A stretch of DNA of 64,000 nt from Myxococcales bacterium (GCA_003598065.1 QZKR01000004.1:1-64000); one strand, 5' to 3'; numbered from the stretch's first letter, positions 8,422 through 16,908 are shown. Notes: a model not told the origin generated them from the letters alone. Numbers and translations are program-made.

Positions 8422-8458
8422 GCCGCCGCCGCGCTCCGGCCGGTCGCGCGGCGGCGGC
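8422..8458. promoter_or_regulatory. strong hairpin in the leader of the AlkB-like gene
   Basis: Perfect 12-base GC arms (8422-8433 and 8447-8458) around a 13-base loop, about 35 bases upstream of the AlkB-like start. It could be an attenuator or RNA-stability element; function not shown. Confidence 0.4.
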
Positions 8459-8601
8459 AGCGCCTTTTCTGAGCAGATGTCCAAAAATAAAGAGGGGAGG
8501 GCAGGGCGAAATCTTCCCTGGGAAGAGAGGGGGCATTATTTTTTTTGCCGAGGCTTCCCGGCTTGTGGCATGACATAGGAAACTGAGTATGGAGACCGAC
8601 T

Positions 8602-9579
8602 TTGGCGACCGCTCTCAAGATCGATCCCGCGCCATTCCTCCTCGATTCGGGGAACGTGACCGTGGCTTATTTCACGCGCCGCGATCTGCTGAAGAGACCC
8701 GTGGCCGGGATTCATGAGATTTGGAGCCATGCGGGCGCGGTGAAATTGCTTCGCGGCCAGAACCCGGACGGCTCCTGGGGCAAACCTGGCGGCTATCCGC
8801 TCCACCACCGCCCGATGGCCGAGACATTCAAGCGGTTTCGTCTTCTGGTGGGGCGCTACGAATTCGACAGATCCCACCCCGCCATCGAAGCCGCCGCCGA
8901 GTTTCTGTTTTCCACCCAGACCCGCCAGGGCGATTTTCGCGGCATGATCGGCGACCAATACGCCACTTACTATACCGGCGAGTTCGCCTCTCTCCTCATC
9001 CGCGCGGGATACGGCGAAGACCCGCGCATCGATCGGGCTATGACGTGGCTGCTCGCCATGCGTCAGGACGATGGCGGCTGGATCATTCCCGTACAAGCGC
9101 CGAAAGGCGGAAGCAACCGGACAGCGCTTAAACTCACCAGCGCTCCGTCTGTTCCAGTCGAACCGGATCGGACGATGCCGTTCAGTCATAACTGGACCGA
9201 CATGGTTCTGCGGGCCTTTGCCGCCCACCCGAAATGGAAAAAATCCGCCGAGGCGCGGCGCGTGGCGAAGCTTCTCAAATCGAGATTCTTCAAGCCCGAT
9301 GTCTATTCAAGCTACAAAAGCGCCGACTACTGGGTGAGGTTCGTCCAGTGGTGGCCCAATCTGCTGACGTCCCTCGAATCGCTCGTCGAAATTGGGCTGA
9401 GCGCCGCCGATCCGGACGTGGCGAAAGCGCTGCGCTGGTTCCGGGACCATCAGGAGCCGGACGGATCGTGGCGCACCACGTATTTTCCGGGCAACAAGAT
9501 CAGCCCGCAAAACGAGAAGGGGGAAAGCCCGTGGGTCACGCTGCGGATTGCGCGGGTGTTTAAGCGGCTGGAGGAGTGA
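8602..9579 (+). CDS. squalene-cyclase/prenyltransferase-like alpha-toroid protein
   Basis: Protein of 325 residues with QW-like repeats: RGQNPDGSWGKPG, MRQDDGGWIIP and DHQEPDGSWRTT. This is the signature of the alpha/alpha toroid shared by squalene-hopene cyclases and prenyltransferases. It is half the length of a true hopene cyclase, has no signal peptide, and I find no DxDD catalytic motif. It is more likely a single-toroid relative of unknown function than a hopanoid synthase. The start is a TTG at 8602 with GGAG eight bases upstream; an ATG at 8589 is out of frame. Divergent from the AlkB-like gene, with a 213-base shared upstream region. Confidence 0.72.
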   Translation: MATALKIDPAPFLLDSGNVTVAYFTRRDLLKRPVAGIHEIWSHAGAVKLLRGQNPDGSWGKPGGYPLHHRPMAETFKRFRLLVGRYEFDRSHPAIEAAAEFLFSTQTRQGDFRGMIGDQYATYYTGEFASLLIRAGYGEDPRIDRAMTWLLAMRQDDGGWIIPVQAPKGGSNRTALKLTSAPSVPVEPDRTMPFSHNWTDMVLRAFAAHPKWKKSAEARRVAKLLKSRFFKPDVYSSYKSADYWVRFVQWWPNLLTSLESLVEIGLSAADPDVAKALRWFRDHQEPDGSWRTTYFPGNKISPQNEKGESPWVTLRIARVFKRLEE

Positions 9580-9591
9580 AAACAGCATCGC

Positions 9592-9673
9592 GGTAGGGGC
9601 GGATGCAGCGTAGCGGAATCCGCCCGTTCTTTGCGGGAGGATTCCGCACCTTTGGTGCTCCATCCTCCCCTAC
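9592..9673. repeat. 82-base imperfect inverted repeat downstream of the toroid gene
   Basis: Outer arms GTAGGGGCGGATG and CATCCTCCCCTAC flank perfect inner arms GCGGAATCC (9613-9621) and GGATTCCGC (9639-9647). It sits between convergent genes and may end transcription. I found no close second copy in the window. Confidence 0.6.
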
Positions 9674-9695
9674 ATTCCTATGGATGGTTTTTCTT

Positions 9696-10091
9696 TTAGC
9701 GAACGACCGTCTGGACGACGATCTCCGGCGGGTTTTCCAGCGTCTTCTTCACCATGCACTGGCTGCCCGCCTTCAAAACGGCCTCGCGGTACTTCTCGGG
9801 GAACGACGCCGGCAACTCGATGTCCACTTCCAGCGTGTCCACGTAGCCCGTGGGGTCGGGGATGACGCGCTGAACGACGCGGATGCCGTCGGTGGGGATG
9901 TCGCGCGTCAGGCAGAACTTGGCGACGTAGTAGCCGGTGCAGGCGGCCAGCGAGGCGAGGAAATACTGGAAGGGGTCGGGGGCCGTGTTCTCGCCGCCGT
10001 CCTCCGGTTTCTGGTCGGTTTTGATCTCGTGCCCGGCGATGTAAGCGTTGACCTTCACGCCGCCCTTGAGTTCCGCGCGAATCTCCAACAT
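9696..10091 (-). CDS. OsmC/Ohr family protein
   Basis: Small cytoplasmic protein of 131 residues of the OsmC fold, a peroxide-reducing or redox-related family. The diagnostic pieces are PDPFQYFLASLAACTGYYV, with the first redox cysteine at C51, and AGSQCMVKKTLENPPEI, with the second at C112. Spacing and context match YhfA-type OsmC proteins more than Ohr. The N-terminal Gly-rich strand ends in IKTDQKPEDGGENTAPDP, where the family usually has the substrate loop. AAGGAGGC lies before the ATG. A promoter at 10121-10148 probably drives it independently of the redox operon upstream. Confidence 0.88.
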   Translation of the reverse strand: MLEIRAELKGGVKVNAYIAGHEIKTDQKPEDGGENTAPDPFQYFLASLAACTGYYVAKFCLTRDIPTDGIRVVQRVIPDPTGYVDTLEVDIELPASFPEKYREAVLKAGSQCMVKKTLENPPEIVVQTVVR

Positions 10092-10120
10092 GTCGCCTCC
10101 TTGCCGCTTTAGATAACCGC

Positions 10121-10148
10121 ATTATAAACGAAACGGCCCGCCGGGCAA
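10121..10148 (-). promoter_or_regulatory. sigma70-type promoter for the OsmC gene
   Basis: On the minus strand TTGCCC (10143-10148) and a perfect TATAAT (10121-10126) are 16 bases apart, giving a leader of about 23 bases. It overlaps the terminator of the upstream operon. Confidence 0.55.
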
Positions 10149-10159
10149 CCGGCGGGCCG
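10134..10159 (-). terminator. intrinsic terminator of the redox operon
   Basis: A perfect 11-base GC stem (10134-10144 with 10149-10159) and a GCAA loop, followed on the minus strand by TTTCGTTTATAAT. It lies 22 bases after the stop of the Fe-S protein gene. Confidence 0.8.
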
Positions 10160-10180
10160 AAATTATCGCGGTATCCGCGC

Positions 10181-11773
10181 TCACTCCTCCCACTTGATGA
10201 AGCCCGGCTTGACGTCCACCATCGCGTTGACGATCAGCTCGACGATGCCGCCGTAAGCCAGCTTCTCTTCTTCAAACAAATTGTAATTGGTGAGGACGTC
10301 GCGGATCTGGCCCTTGCAGTTGGAGCAGGGCGCGCAGATGTATTTCGGCGTCTCGGCCCCGCGGCAATCCTCGAAGGCGGTGAGAAGCTGCTGCAGCTTC
10401 TTGCGGCCCGACACCTTGAAGCGCCAGTCGGGGATGTTGTTGCGGCTCATGATGGCGAAGCCCGAGCCGCCGCCGCAGCAGTAGTTGTCCACGCCGTGCG
10501 GCTCCATCTCGCGGAACTTCGGGCACAGCGCTTTCATCACATCGCGCTGCGGTTGGATGATGCCCATCAGACGCGCCACGTTGCACGGGTCGTGCAGCGT
10601 CACGGGGAAGTTGTTGCGCTCCGGATCGAACTTGAGCTTGCCCGACAAGACGATGTCGCGCAGCAGCGGGAAACAGCTTTCGCGCGGCGTCTTCAGCGCC
10701 TCGGGAAGCACGCGGTCGGCGATGACCGTCAGCGCCTTATGGGCGTGGCCGCATTCGCCGAGCACGATTTTCTTCGCGTTAAGCTTCTTCGCCGCCTGGG
10801 CGTGCATAATCGCGGTGCGGGCGAACTGCACGTCGTCGTAGAAAACGCCGTAGTTGATGCTGTCGTAGGCGGCCAGATCGCTGGAGAGCGTCCAACTCAG
10901 GCCCGCCGCCTCGAAAATGATCGCGAAGGCGGCCACGTTGTCGGGCCAGGCGAGGATTTCGCCGGCGTTGTGGATCAGCAGAATGTCGGCCCCTTCCACG
11001 TCCCAGGGAATCTTGAACTGGAAGCCGGTTGCTTCGATCGTCTCCTCCTCGATGAAGGAGACGTTATCTTTCACAACCTCGGGCGACATGCCCGTGGACG
11101 AGCCGGTTTTCATTTGCAGCATCGAACCCTTATCGTGCAACTCGGGGGCGGTGATGCCCATCTCCTGGCTGAAGATCTTGCGGATCTCGCGCGCCAGCAG
11201 GCCGTTGTCGGCGCCGATCGGGCAGGTCTGGGCGCAGCGGCGGCAGAGATTGCAGCGGTAGGCCATCTCGCCCAGGCGCGCCACCGTCCGCCAGTTCAGA
11301 TCGATGTCGCCATAGCGCCAGGAGGAGAAGGGTTCCTTCTTCACGTACTTGTAATAGACGCGGCGCAGCACCTCGGAACGGTAGGTCGGCCGGTACATTT
11401 CGTTGCGGCCGCTGGCCTCGTAGATGTGGCAGGCCTCGGAGCAGGTGTTGCATTTGGCGCAGTGCTCGATCGTCGTTTCCAGCTGCGCCAAAAAGGTCCA
11501 GTTATTTTCCGGCGTGAACAGCTTGCGCAGGCCGCTCAAGAACTTGTTGACGAATTCCTCCTCCTCCTCTTTCGTTTTCGGGCGCGGAATCGGCAGGATC
11601 GCCGTGTCGTCGAGGATGCAGGCGTAATCTTCCCGCACCTTGTCTTTCAGCGGCGTCCACTCCGGCTCTTGGGGACCGTTGGGAAGCGGCATGAGATCCG
11701 AAATGGCGACGTGGGAGAGTTGCTCCGTCGGCTGGCTGACGTCGGTGATTTTGATGAATTTCGGCGTGCTCAT
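10181..11773 (-). CDS. HdrD/DsrK/TmcB-like Fe-S and CCG-domain redox protein
   Basis: Cytoplasmic-face electron-transfer subunit of 530 residues. Two 4Fe-4S clusters are visible: C105, C108, C111, C115 (CAKCNTCSEAC) and C174, C177, C180, C184 (CNLCRRCAQTC). The C-terminal half has two CCG-type cysteine regions: LGECGHAHKAL, then DPCNVARLMG with NYCCGGGSGF. That is the heterodisulfide-reductase catalytic layout found in HdrD, DsrK and TmcB. The partner gene at 11777 encodes a NarI-like membrane cytochrome b, three bases away, so both probably form a menaquinone-linked membrane complex. The electron acceptor (disulfide, sulfur intermediate or other) is not evident. Confidence 0.85.
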   Translation of the reverse strand: MSTPKFIKITDVSQPTEQLSHVAISDLMPLPNGPQEPEWTPLKDKVREDYACILDDTAILPIPRPKTKEEEEEFVNKFLSGLRKLFTPENNWTFLAQLETTIEHCAKCNTCSEACHIYEASGRNEMYRPTYRSEVLRRVYYKYVKKEPFSSWRYGDIDLNWRTVARLGEMAYRCNLCRRCAQTCPIGADNGLLAREIRKIFSQEMGITAPELHDKGSMLQMKTGSSTGMSPEVVKDNVSFIEEETIEATGFQFKIPWDVEGADILLIHNAGEILAWPDNVAAFAIIFEAAGLSWTLSSDLAAYDSINYGVFYDDVQFARTAIMHAQAAKKLNAKKIVLGECGHAHKALTVIADRVLPEALKTPRESCFPLLRDIVLSGKLKFDPERNNFPVTLHDPCNVARLMGIIQPQRDVMKALCPKFREMEPHGVDNYCCGGGSGFAIMSRNNIPDWRFKVSGRKKLQQLLTAFEDCRGAETPKYICAPCSNCKGQIRDVLTNYNLFEEEKLAYGGIVELIVNAMVDVKPGFIKWEE

Positions 11774-11776
11774 CGC

Positions 11777-12721
11777 TTACTCCTTGGCCGCTTTCGGCTG
11801 CGCGGGGTTGGTGGTGGCCACCTCGGCCCAGGTCTTCTTGCCGTCGCCGGCGATGTGCGGCGCGGCCCAGGAGACGGGGTAGTTGAGGACGGTCGCGATG
11901 CGCGAGGCGATGTCCGGCGCGTCGATGTTCGGCTTGTCGCCCCAGCGGATGTCGTGCCAGAGAAAATACTTCATGAAGAAGTGCGACATGTGCGTCAGCG
12001 GGATGTAGGCGATCACCAGAGCCGCGAAGATGATCTGCGCGGCGAACAGGGCGTTGTCCAGCGGCGCGAAGGAAAGGGTGATGAGGCCCTTGACGAACCC
12101 GCGCAGCATCTGGAAGTGCGGATCGATCGTCAGCCAGACGATCGACGAGAGAACGATCAGCGCGATGAACAGCAGAAGGTTGAAGAAATGGCTGAAGGAG
12201 GAGTAGTTGCGCAGCGTCGGGTCGCCGAAGCGCCGCAGCAGCAGTCCCACCGCGCCGACGAGGCAAAGCAGGTAGCCCAGCGGGCCGACGAAGCCGGTGA
12301 GCGCGGCGACGGCGTTGCCCAGGCCCGGGCCGCCATCGCCGACCGTGTAGCCGGCCAGTTCCAGCATCGCGCCGACTTTCAAAAGCACGATGAAACCGAT
12401 CAGCACGTAAAGGCCGAAGTGGAAAGGGAAGGAGACGTACCACAAGCGCCGGTTGTGTTCGAAGACGGCCTTCAACAGCAGGATCTCGGGGATCATCACC
12501 TTAAGCTCGCCCAAGAGCGACGAATGCCGCGGCTTCTTCCACCAGTCCACATCTTCCAGGTAGCTGCCGCCGTAGCTGGCGCGATGGCCCTCGTGCGCCA
12601 CCGGGTAGAGCTCCCAGCGGACGTGAACCGGCTTCTTGAGATAGCGAACGATGCGTTGCACGACAGCGACGATGAAGACGATCAGAGCCAGGTAAACGAC
12701 GAGATACACGGCGATGGTCAT
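11777..12721 (-). CDS. NarI/DsrM/TmcC-like membrane cytochrome b subunit
   Basis: Integral membrane protein of 314 residues, predicted to bind heme b and exchange electrons with the quinone pool. An N-terminal helix (TIAVYLVVYLALIVFIVAVV) is followed by a charged loop and then four or five helices. Candidate heme histidines lie in VFEHNRR, SFPFHFGLY and LTHMSHFFMKYF, the last being a TmcC/DsrM-like feature. A perfect AAGGAGGA site precedes the ATG. It is first in a two-gene operon with the HdrD/DsrK-like protein. No cytochrome c, DsrJ, DsrO or DsrP gene is adjacent, so this is a minimal version of such complexes. Confidence 0.82.
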   Translation of the reverse strand: MTIAVYLVVYLALIVFIVAVVQRIVRYLKKPVHVRWELYPVAHEGHRASYGGSYLEDVDWWKKPRHSSLLGELKVMIPEILLLKAVFEHNRRLWYVSFPFHFGLYVLIGFIVLLKVGAMLELAGYTVGDGGPGLGNAVAALTGFVGPLGYLLCLVGAVGLLLRRFGDPTLRNYSSFSHFFNLLLFIALIVLSSIVWLTIDPHFQMLRGFVKGLITLSFAPLDNALFAAQIIFAALVIAYIPLTHMSHFFMKYFLWHDIRWGDKPNIDAPDIASRIATVLNYPVSWAAPHIAGDGKKTWAEVATTNPAQPKAAKE

Positions 12722-13145
12722 CGGTCCTCCTTCATGCGGATGGGCCGGCCGACAGCCGGCAGCCGATGGAAAATTTCGCTTATCAACGCCTCAGCGCTGA
12801 TTGCTGAGGGTAGCTGCCAAGGTCAAGCGCATACTAAAAAAACAATTCCCTATAAACACAAGGAAATGTATGGAATTAGTAGGAATTGAAAGTGAACAAA
12901 ACTCCCCCTTACGCCCATGGCGTTGAGGTATTGTACCGATCCGCAAGCAAAGTGTGACATGAATTAAATCTAGGTAACTAATAATCGCTGCTTATATATA
13001 ACGACACCTAACGAGCCGAGAGCAGCTTGATTGAAGAGGCGAGCTTTTGCGAAAAAGCGGTAGAAACTTGCGCGGCTGGCAAAAGTAAGGTATAATTACA
13101 TGTTAATTATGCTTCTTAACCACGTCTAACAGACATCGGCGTGAG
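12722..13145. other. AT-rich intergenic region between divergent genes
   Basis: 424 bases with no supported gene. It holds a perfect 7-base hairpin (12789-12795 with 12803-12809) in the probable leader of the cytochrome b operon, an AT-rich stretch at 12830-13015, and the promoter of the small membrane protein at 13068-13096. Confidence 0.55.
13068..13096 (+). promoter_or_regulatory. sigma70 promoter of the 68-residue membrane protein gene
   Basis: TTGCGC (13068-13073) and a perfect TATAAT (13091-13096) are 17 bases apart. Predicted start near 13103, leader about 43 bases. Confidence 0.65.
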
Positions 13146-13352
13146 ATGGCGACGAAGGGGACGCAGCGGCGAGTAATCATCAAGAAGGACGCGGGGGACA
13201 GCCGCGTCGCGCTTCGCCGCGTGCGGAGTTCCGTCATCGTGCTAGTAGCCGCTTCGCTGGCCGCGCTCACTGTCTATTATGGCGGCGGCGGTTTGCGCGC
13301 CTGGCTGATCGAAAGCGCCCGCTGGACGTTGCAGCAGGCGCTGGGCTCCTGA
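13146..13352 (+). CDS. small single-pass membrane protein
   Basis: A 68-residue protein with a strongly basic N-terminus (KGTQRRVIIKKD, RVALRRVRSS), one hydrophobic segment at about residues 29-45, and an amphipathic tail ending in WTLQQALGS. The positive-inside rule predicts a cytoplasmic N-terminus. The ribosome site is weak (GTGAG close to the ATG), but a near-ideal promoter lies just upstream, which supports a real gene. No family recognised; neighbours on both sides point in other directions. Confidence 0.55.
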   Translation: MATKGTQRRVIIKKDAGDSRVALRRVRSSVIVLVAASLAALTVYYGGGGLRAWLIESARWTLQQALGS

Positions 13353-13390
13353 GCGTTTCCCGATCGGATGCGGATTCAAGCGAGTGCGGG

Positions 13391-14698
13391 CTATAGCGCC
13401 CGAAATTCGCCTTCGCCGTGAATATCCAGATACCCTTTGAAGACGCCGCTGCATTGCGGGCGCGCCCGGCACGAGGCGCAGACCGAGGCGAATTCCATCT
13501 GATAGCTTTCGGAAACCTGCCGGCCCTCGTGATCGACCAATTCAATGGAGTCGATCTTCGCGAACGGCCCGCTATCGGTTTTGCCGATGCCAAGGCAAGG
13601 GATGGTGAGGTTGAGCAGCGGGCGGATCGTCTCGGGCAGATCCGACAAGCGGGGGGTCAGTTCCTGCAAAGGGATGCGGCTTTCACCCTGGTTCAGGGGA
13701 AAATTAAAGCTGTGGAAATCGACTCCCCGGTTGAACGTCCATACCGGGATCTCCTCCAACTCCTTCAAATTCGTGGTGAGCGGGATGCCGTGCATCCGGA
13801 CCCGGACGCCGGCCCGGCTGAACTCGTTCACGGCCCAGTCGATCGATTGCAGATGGCCGGGCGCGCCGACGACCGCATCATGGACGGCGTCGGTCGCGCC
13901 GTACAGCGGAAGATCCACCTCGGTTAGTCCCGAGCTTGCCAGTTCGGAAATTCTCTGCGCCGTCAGCGAACCCACCGCGGCGGATTCCATGGCGATGGAA
14001 TTGTAGCCGCGCAGGCGGGCGAGCCTGACGATGGAAACGAGATCGGGGAAGCGGGAGGGTTCGCCGCTGCCGATGACGATTTTTCCCTCTCCATTCGGCG
14101 CTTGGGCCAGCGAAGTCGCGACGCGATACAGAATCGAGTGGAGAAAAAAGACATCGGGGAAACCGTCTTCGGGCCATATCGAACGCGTACAAAAGGAGCA
14201 GCGCAGGCCGCAGGGAATATGCCCGAGTTTGATCGCCACCTGTTTGTCCGACACGGGGGCCGCCGGCTTCAGGCCGCCCAGGGGGCTTGCGGCCCATTCG
14301 ACGCGCCCGTCCTTGTCGCGCGGAAACAGATGCTTCAAAAGATCGTCCAGCCGCGATTCCAGTTGGATCAGGCGCTTGCCGATCTCCAGCGCCAGCTGCT
14401 GCAGCGGGTTGCGGAAGGCCTGCGATGTCTTCTGTTCGGGCGAACCCTCGATCGCCAGCGCGACGAACCTGCTGTCGATAATGGAATGCCGGTAGCTGGG
14501 CCAGCGGTGCCGGAAACCGAGCGCGCCGACGTATTTTCCCTTGGCGTGGATCGATGCGCGCACCTGCTCGTCGTTTTCCTCCAACACCCACGTCCAGCCG
14601 CTTTCCCGTTGCAGGGGCTTGAAAAGAAAGGCCTGGCTGCGCCGGACAAGCCAGCCTAAAAGCGTAGCGGCATCGGAAGGGTTAACGTTGGGGGCCAT
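13391..14698 (-). CDS. radical SAM protein with C-terminal Cys cluster region
   Basis: Protein of 435 residues. The radical SAM cluster motif is C163-x3-C167-x2-C170 (CGLRCSFC), followed by an SAM-binding region (IVIGSGEPSRFPDL) and a TIM-barrel pattern. The roughly 160-residue N-terminal extension resembles no domain I know. The C-terminus carries FASVCASCRARPQCSGVFKG, a SPASM-like cysteine set that may hold an auxiliary cluster, and an isolated Cys in TIPCLGIGK. Such proteins often modify peptides, but no small precursor gene is adjacent on this strand. The short gene at 13146 ends 38 bases away on the other strand and is membrane-anchored. Substrate unknown. Confidence 0.8.
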   Translation of the reverse strand: MAPNVNPSDAATLLGWLVRRSQAFLFKPLQRESGWTWVLEENDEQVRASIHAKGKYVGALGFRHRWPSYRHSIIDSRFVALAIEGSPEQKTSQAFRNPLQQLALEIGKRLIQLESRLDDLLKHLFPRDKDGRVEWAASPLGGLKPAAPVSDKQVAIKLGHIPCGLRCSFCTRSIWPEDGFPDVFFLHSILYRVATSLAQAPNGEGKIVIGSGEPSRFPDLVSIVRLARLRGYNSIAMESAAVGSLTAQRISELASSGLTEVDLPLYGATDAVHDAVVGAPGHLQSIDWAVNEFSRAGVRVRMHGIPLTTNLKELEEIPVWTFNRGVDFHSFNFPLNQGESRIPLQELTPRLSDLPETIRPLLNLTIPCLGIGKTDSGPFAKIDSIELVDHEGRQVSESYQMEFASVCASCRARPQCSGVFKGYLDIHGEGEFRAL

Positions 14699-14918
14699 GT
14701 CGTCTCATGCCGTCTGTCTCCCCCTTGGGCTTTGCTTGATCCCGGAGGGAGTGTTCGAACGTACAAATCATGCGGAGCGCGGAAACGGCCCTCCGTCTCA
14801 ACGCGGAGCGCAGTTGAATTATCCAGGCTTGTCTCGGATCAAGCAAGGGAATACGACGGGGCAGGCGACGCGGCGGCGCAAATCGGAGAGTTTATGCTGC
14901 GCCGGAACGAAATGAAAC

Positions 14919-14954
14919 GCCCTCGCCAGCAGGATAAGGTCGCCGGCGAGGGCG
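14919..14954 (-). terminator. intrinsic terminator of the large DGD lipoprotein gene
   Basis: Perfect 10-base arms (14919-14928 and 14945-14954), then TTTCATTTCG on the minus strand, 34 bases after the stop at 14988. Confidence 0.65.
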
Positions 14955-14987
14955 CTTGTCGTTTCGGCAGGAAAGCCTATTTACCGC

Positions 14988-16646
14988 CTACAGTCCCCAC
15001 TGCGCCGGATTGAGCACCACTTCGCAATCCACGAACTTCGCGCCGGTCTCGTTCGTGTAGGGCGACACACAGTATTCGAGCAGGAAGGCGATCTCCTCGA
15101 TCTCCACCTGATCGTTCGCGCGGTAGTCGTATTCGCCGTCGGGCACGCCCGCATCCCACAAATCCCAGTACGGCCATGCGCCGAGCACGTCCGCCGCCTG
15201 GGCATGATACTGTTGGATGAGCCGTGCTTCGTTCGACGTCAGCGGCATACCCAGCGACGCCGACTGCACGAGGTAGACCGCCATGTCGCCGTCCCACTCT
15301 TCGCGCGAAACGGGCAGATCCTCGTCCGCCATGCTCATGTAGCGGTCGGTGCGGTCGATCAGGCCGGCCAGTGCATTCTTGGCGACGTCGTTCTCGTCCA
15401 TCATCAGCGCGGCGGCGATGGCGGACATATGGAAATTGCGGATGATCGCCATGTTGTAGTAGTGAGTGGCGACCGCCACTTTCTCGTAGGCATTGTCGCT
15501 CAACTGGCCGCAGTCGATGCCCAGTGGCTGGCCGTAGCCCAGCAGCGCCGAGGTCAGCTTGGCGTAGCACTCGGCGTCGGCCACGAGAATGTCGAAGGCT
15601 ACGAAGCTCGCCAGGTCCTCGGTGGGCGTGTAGACGTTGCCGTCCGCGTCCTTGGTGCGGATGGTATAGCCGGAATCGACGACGTCCTTGGCGAAGTTGC
15701 GCATAAACATGTAGGCGTCGCCCGCCGCCTCTTTCACCGTCTCGTCCTGCCCCCACTCGGCCACGAAGCGCAGCCAGGGCGCGGTGCGGAAGAGATGGCA
15801 GACGTCGTCCTTGCTGCGCATGTTCTTCAGCCAGATGTCGCCCCAGTAGGGATTGTTCGGATAGTGGATGGTGTTGGTGTTCCAGTCGGTCGTCTCGTGC
15901 CGCCATTCGGTGTAGTCGATCGCCTTGCGCCGCCCGTCGAAGGTGAATTCGTGGTTGTTGGGGATGATGGCGCGGGCCGGCAGCGTATCGACGGTGTCGT
16001 TCTCGTCGAAGACCATGCCCAAAAACGTGGCGCTCCAGCCCTTGGAGTACTGCTCCGTCACCTGGCCCATGAGCGGATCGTCGGTCAGCAGGTAGCCGGC
16101 CGCCGCCTGGGCCAGCACCTTCGACGTGGGAATCATGATGTTGTCCGGGCCGCCGTTGGGATGATGATAGAAGGTCACGAGGTCGCCCGACTTGATCGCC
16201 TTGACGCCCGTCCACCAGACCATCCAATCCGGCAACCCGGTGGACGCATCGACGCCGTGGCTGGTCCACAGCACCCAGCGGAAGTAATCGATCTGTTTCC
16301 AGAAGCCGGTGATCTTTTTCGTGAACGCCGTGATTTCCTCGTCGGTGAGCGGCGCGCCTTCGTCGGGCCGGGTCAGGTCGAAAGGCAGATGCTCTTTCAG
16401 CGGCGCGTCCGGCAGCCGCTCGGGCGGCCCGGCTTCTTCCTCCGCCTCGGCGTCGCCGTCGATCGCGGCTTCGTCGTCGTCGCCGTCCGTCGCGTCGCCA
16501 TCGCCATCTTCATCGCCGTCTTCGGAGACGTCGCCGTCTTCGGACGCATCGCCGTCCGTCGTGTCGCCGTCGTCCGACTCGGCGCAGGCCGTCGCCATAA
16601 GGGCGATCGTCGCCATCAGCACCCAAAGCCAATGCCATCGTTTCAT
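14988..16646 (-). CDS. large DGD-spacer lipoprotein of unknown fold
   Basis: Predicted outer-membrane lipoprotein of 552 residues. The signal peptide ends at M-A-T-A-C, then about 50 residues are almost only Asp, Gly, Glu, Ala and Thr with at least seven DGD units. The remaining 470 residues are rich in Trp, Tyr and Asp and look largely helical (WKQIDYFRWVLWTSHG, YYNMAIIRNFHMSAIAAALM, EIEEIAFLLEY), possibly an alpha-toroid. Four to five scattered cysteines (VCHLF, AECYAK, IDCGQ, EYCVSP, DCEVV) could pair. No family recognised. AAGGAGGC precedes the ATG. Confidence 0.8.
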   Translation of the reverse strand: MKRWHWLWVLMATIALMATACAESDDGDTTDGDASEDGDVSEDGDEDGDGDATDGDDDEAAIDGDAEAEEEAGPPERLPDAPLKEHLPFDLTRPDEGAPLTDEEITAFTKKITGFWKQIDYFRWVLWTSHGVDASTGLPDWMVWWTGVKAIKSGDLVTFYHHPNGGPDNIMIPTSKVLAQAAAGYLLTDDPLMGQVTEQYSKGWSATFLGMVFDENDTVDTLPARAIIPNNHEFTFDGRRKAIDYTEWRHETTDWNTNTIHYPNNPYWGDIWLKNMRSKDDVCHLFRTAPWLRFVAEWGQDETVKEAAGDAYMFMRNFAKDVVDSGYTIRTKDADGNVYTPTEDLASFVAFDILVADAECYAKLTSALLGYGQPLGIDCGQLSDNAYEKVAVATHYYNMAIIRNFHMSAIAAALMMDENDVAKNALAGLIDRTDRYMSMADEDLPVSREEWDGDMAVYLVQSASLGMPLTSNEARLIQQYHAQAADVLGAWPYWDLWDAGVPDGEYDYRANDQVEIEEIAFLLEYCVSPYTNETGAKFVDCEVVLNPAQWGL

Positions 16647-16838
16647 GCGCGCCTCCTTGGCCCTCAGGCTTCTTTATGGAATTCGAATCGAATCCGGCGA
16701 GTGTTTTAACATATCCCCGCCCATTCCGCCAGATCCCATGTGCTCGGATCCCATGTGCTCGGTTCATTTGCATTCCGCTGGGCTCTTGCATACACTCGTC
16801 CGAACTTTTACGGTTGTCCTTTGAGACGGGGCAGCTTC

Positions 16839-16896
16839 GGATGGGCATTTGTTATGCCCATCATTTGATGGGCAAAGCAATTGCCCATCCTACGCC
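16839..16896 (+). repeat. GATGGG paired-hairpin repeat, copy 3
   Basis: Two adjacent hairpins, GGATGGGCA/TGCCCATC and GATGGGCAA/TTGCCCATCC, then CTACGCC, as in the copy at 55513-55587. It ends 13 bases before the start of the LtaS-like gene and supplies part of its leader. Confidence 0.75.
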
Positions 16897-16908
16897 GGAA
16901 TAAGCGAA

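Noticed and set aside
8602-9579. Full squalene-hopene cyclase
   Set aside because: Half the needed length and no DxDD motif; called only cyclase-like.
12789-12809. Hairpin as riboswitch or attenuator
   Set aside because: Only 7 base pairs, no T-run and no larger structure seen.
10496-12889. 797-residue plus-strand frame opposite the redox operon
   Set aside because: Shadow of two well-supported minus-strand genes; Arg/His/Gln-rich, no domain, no ribosome site.
16490-16575. Tandem GTCGCC-like repeats looking like a CRISPR or minisatellite
   Set aside because: They are codons of the DGD spacer inside a lipoprotein gene.
16732-16761. Two tandem copies of the 15-mer GATCCCATGTGCTCG
   Set aside because: Only two units, no gene or motif attached; kept as a curiosity.
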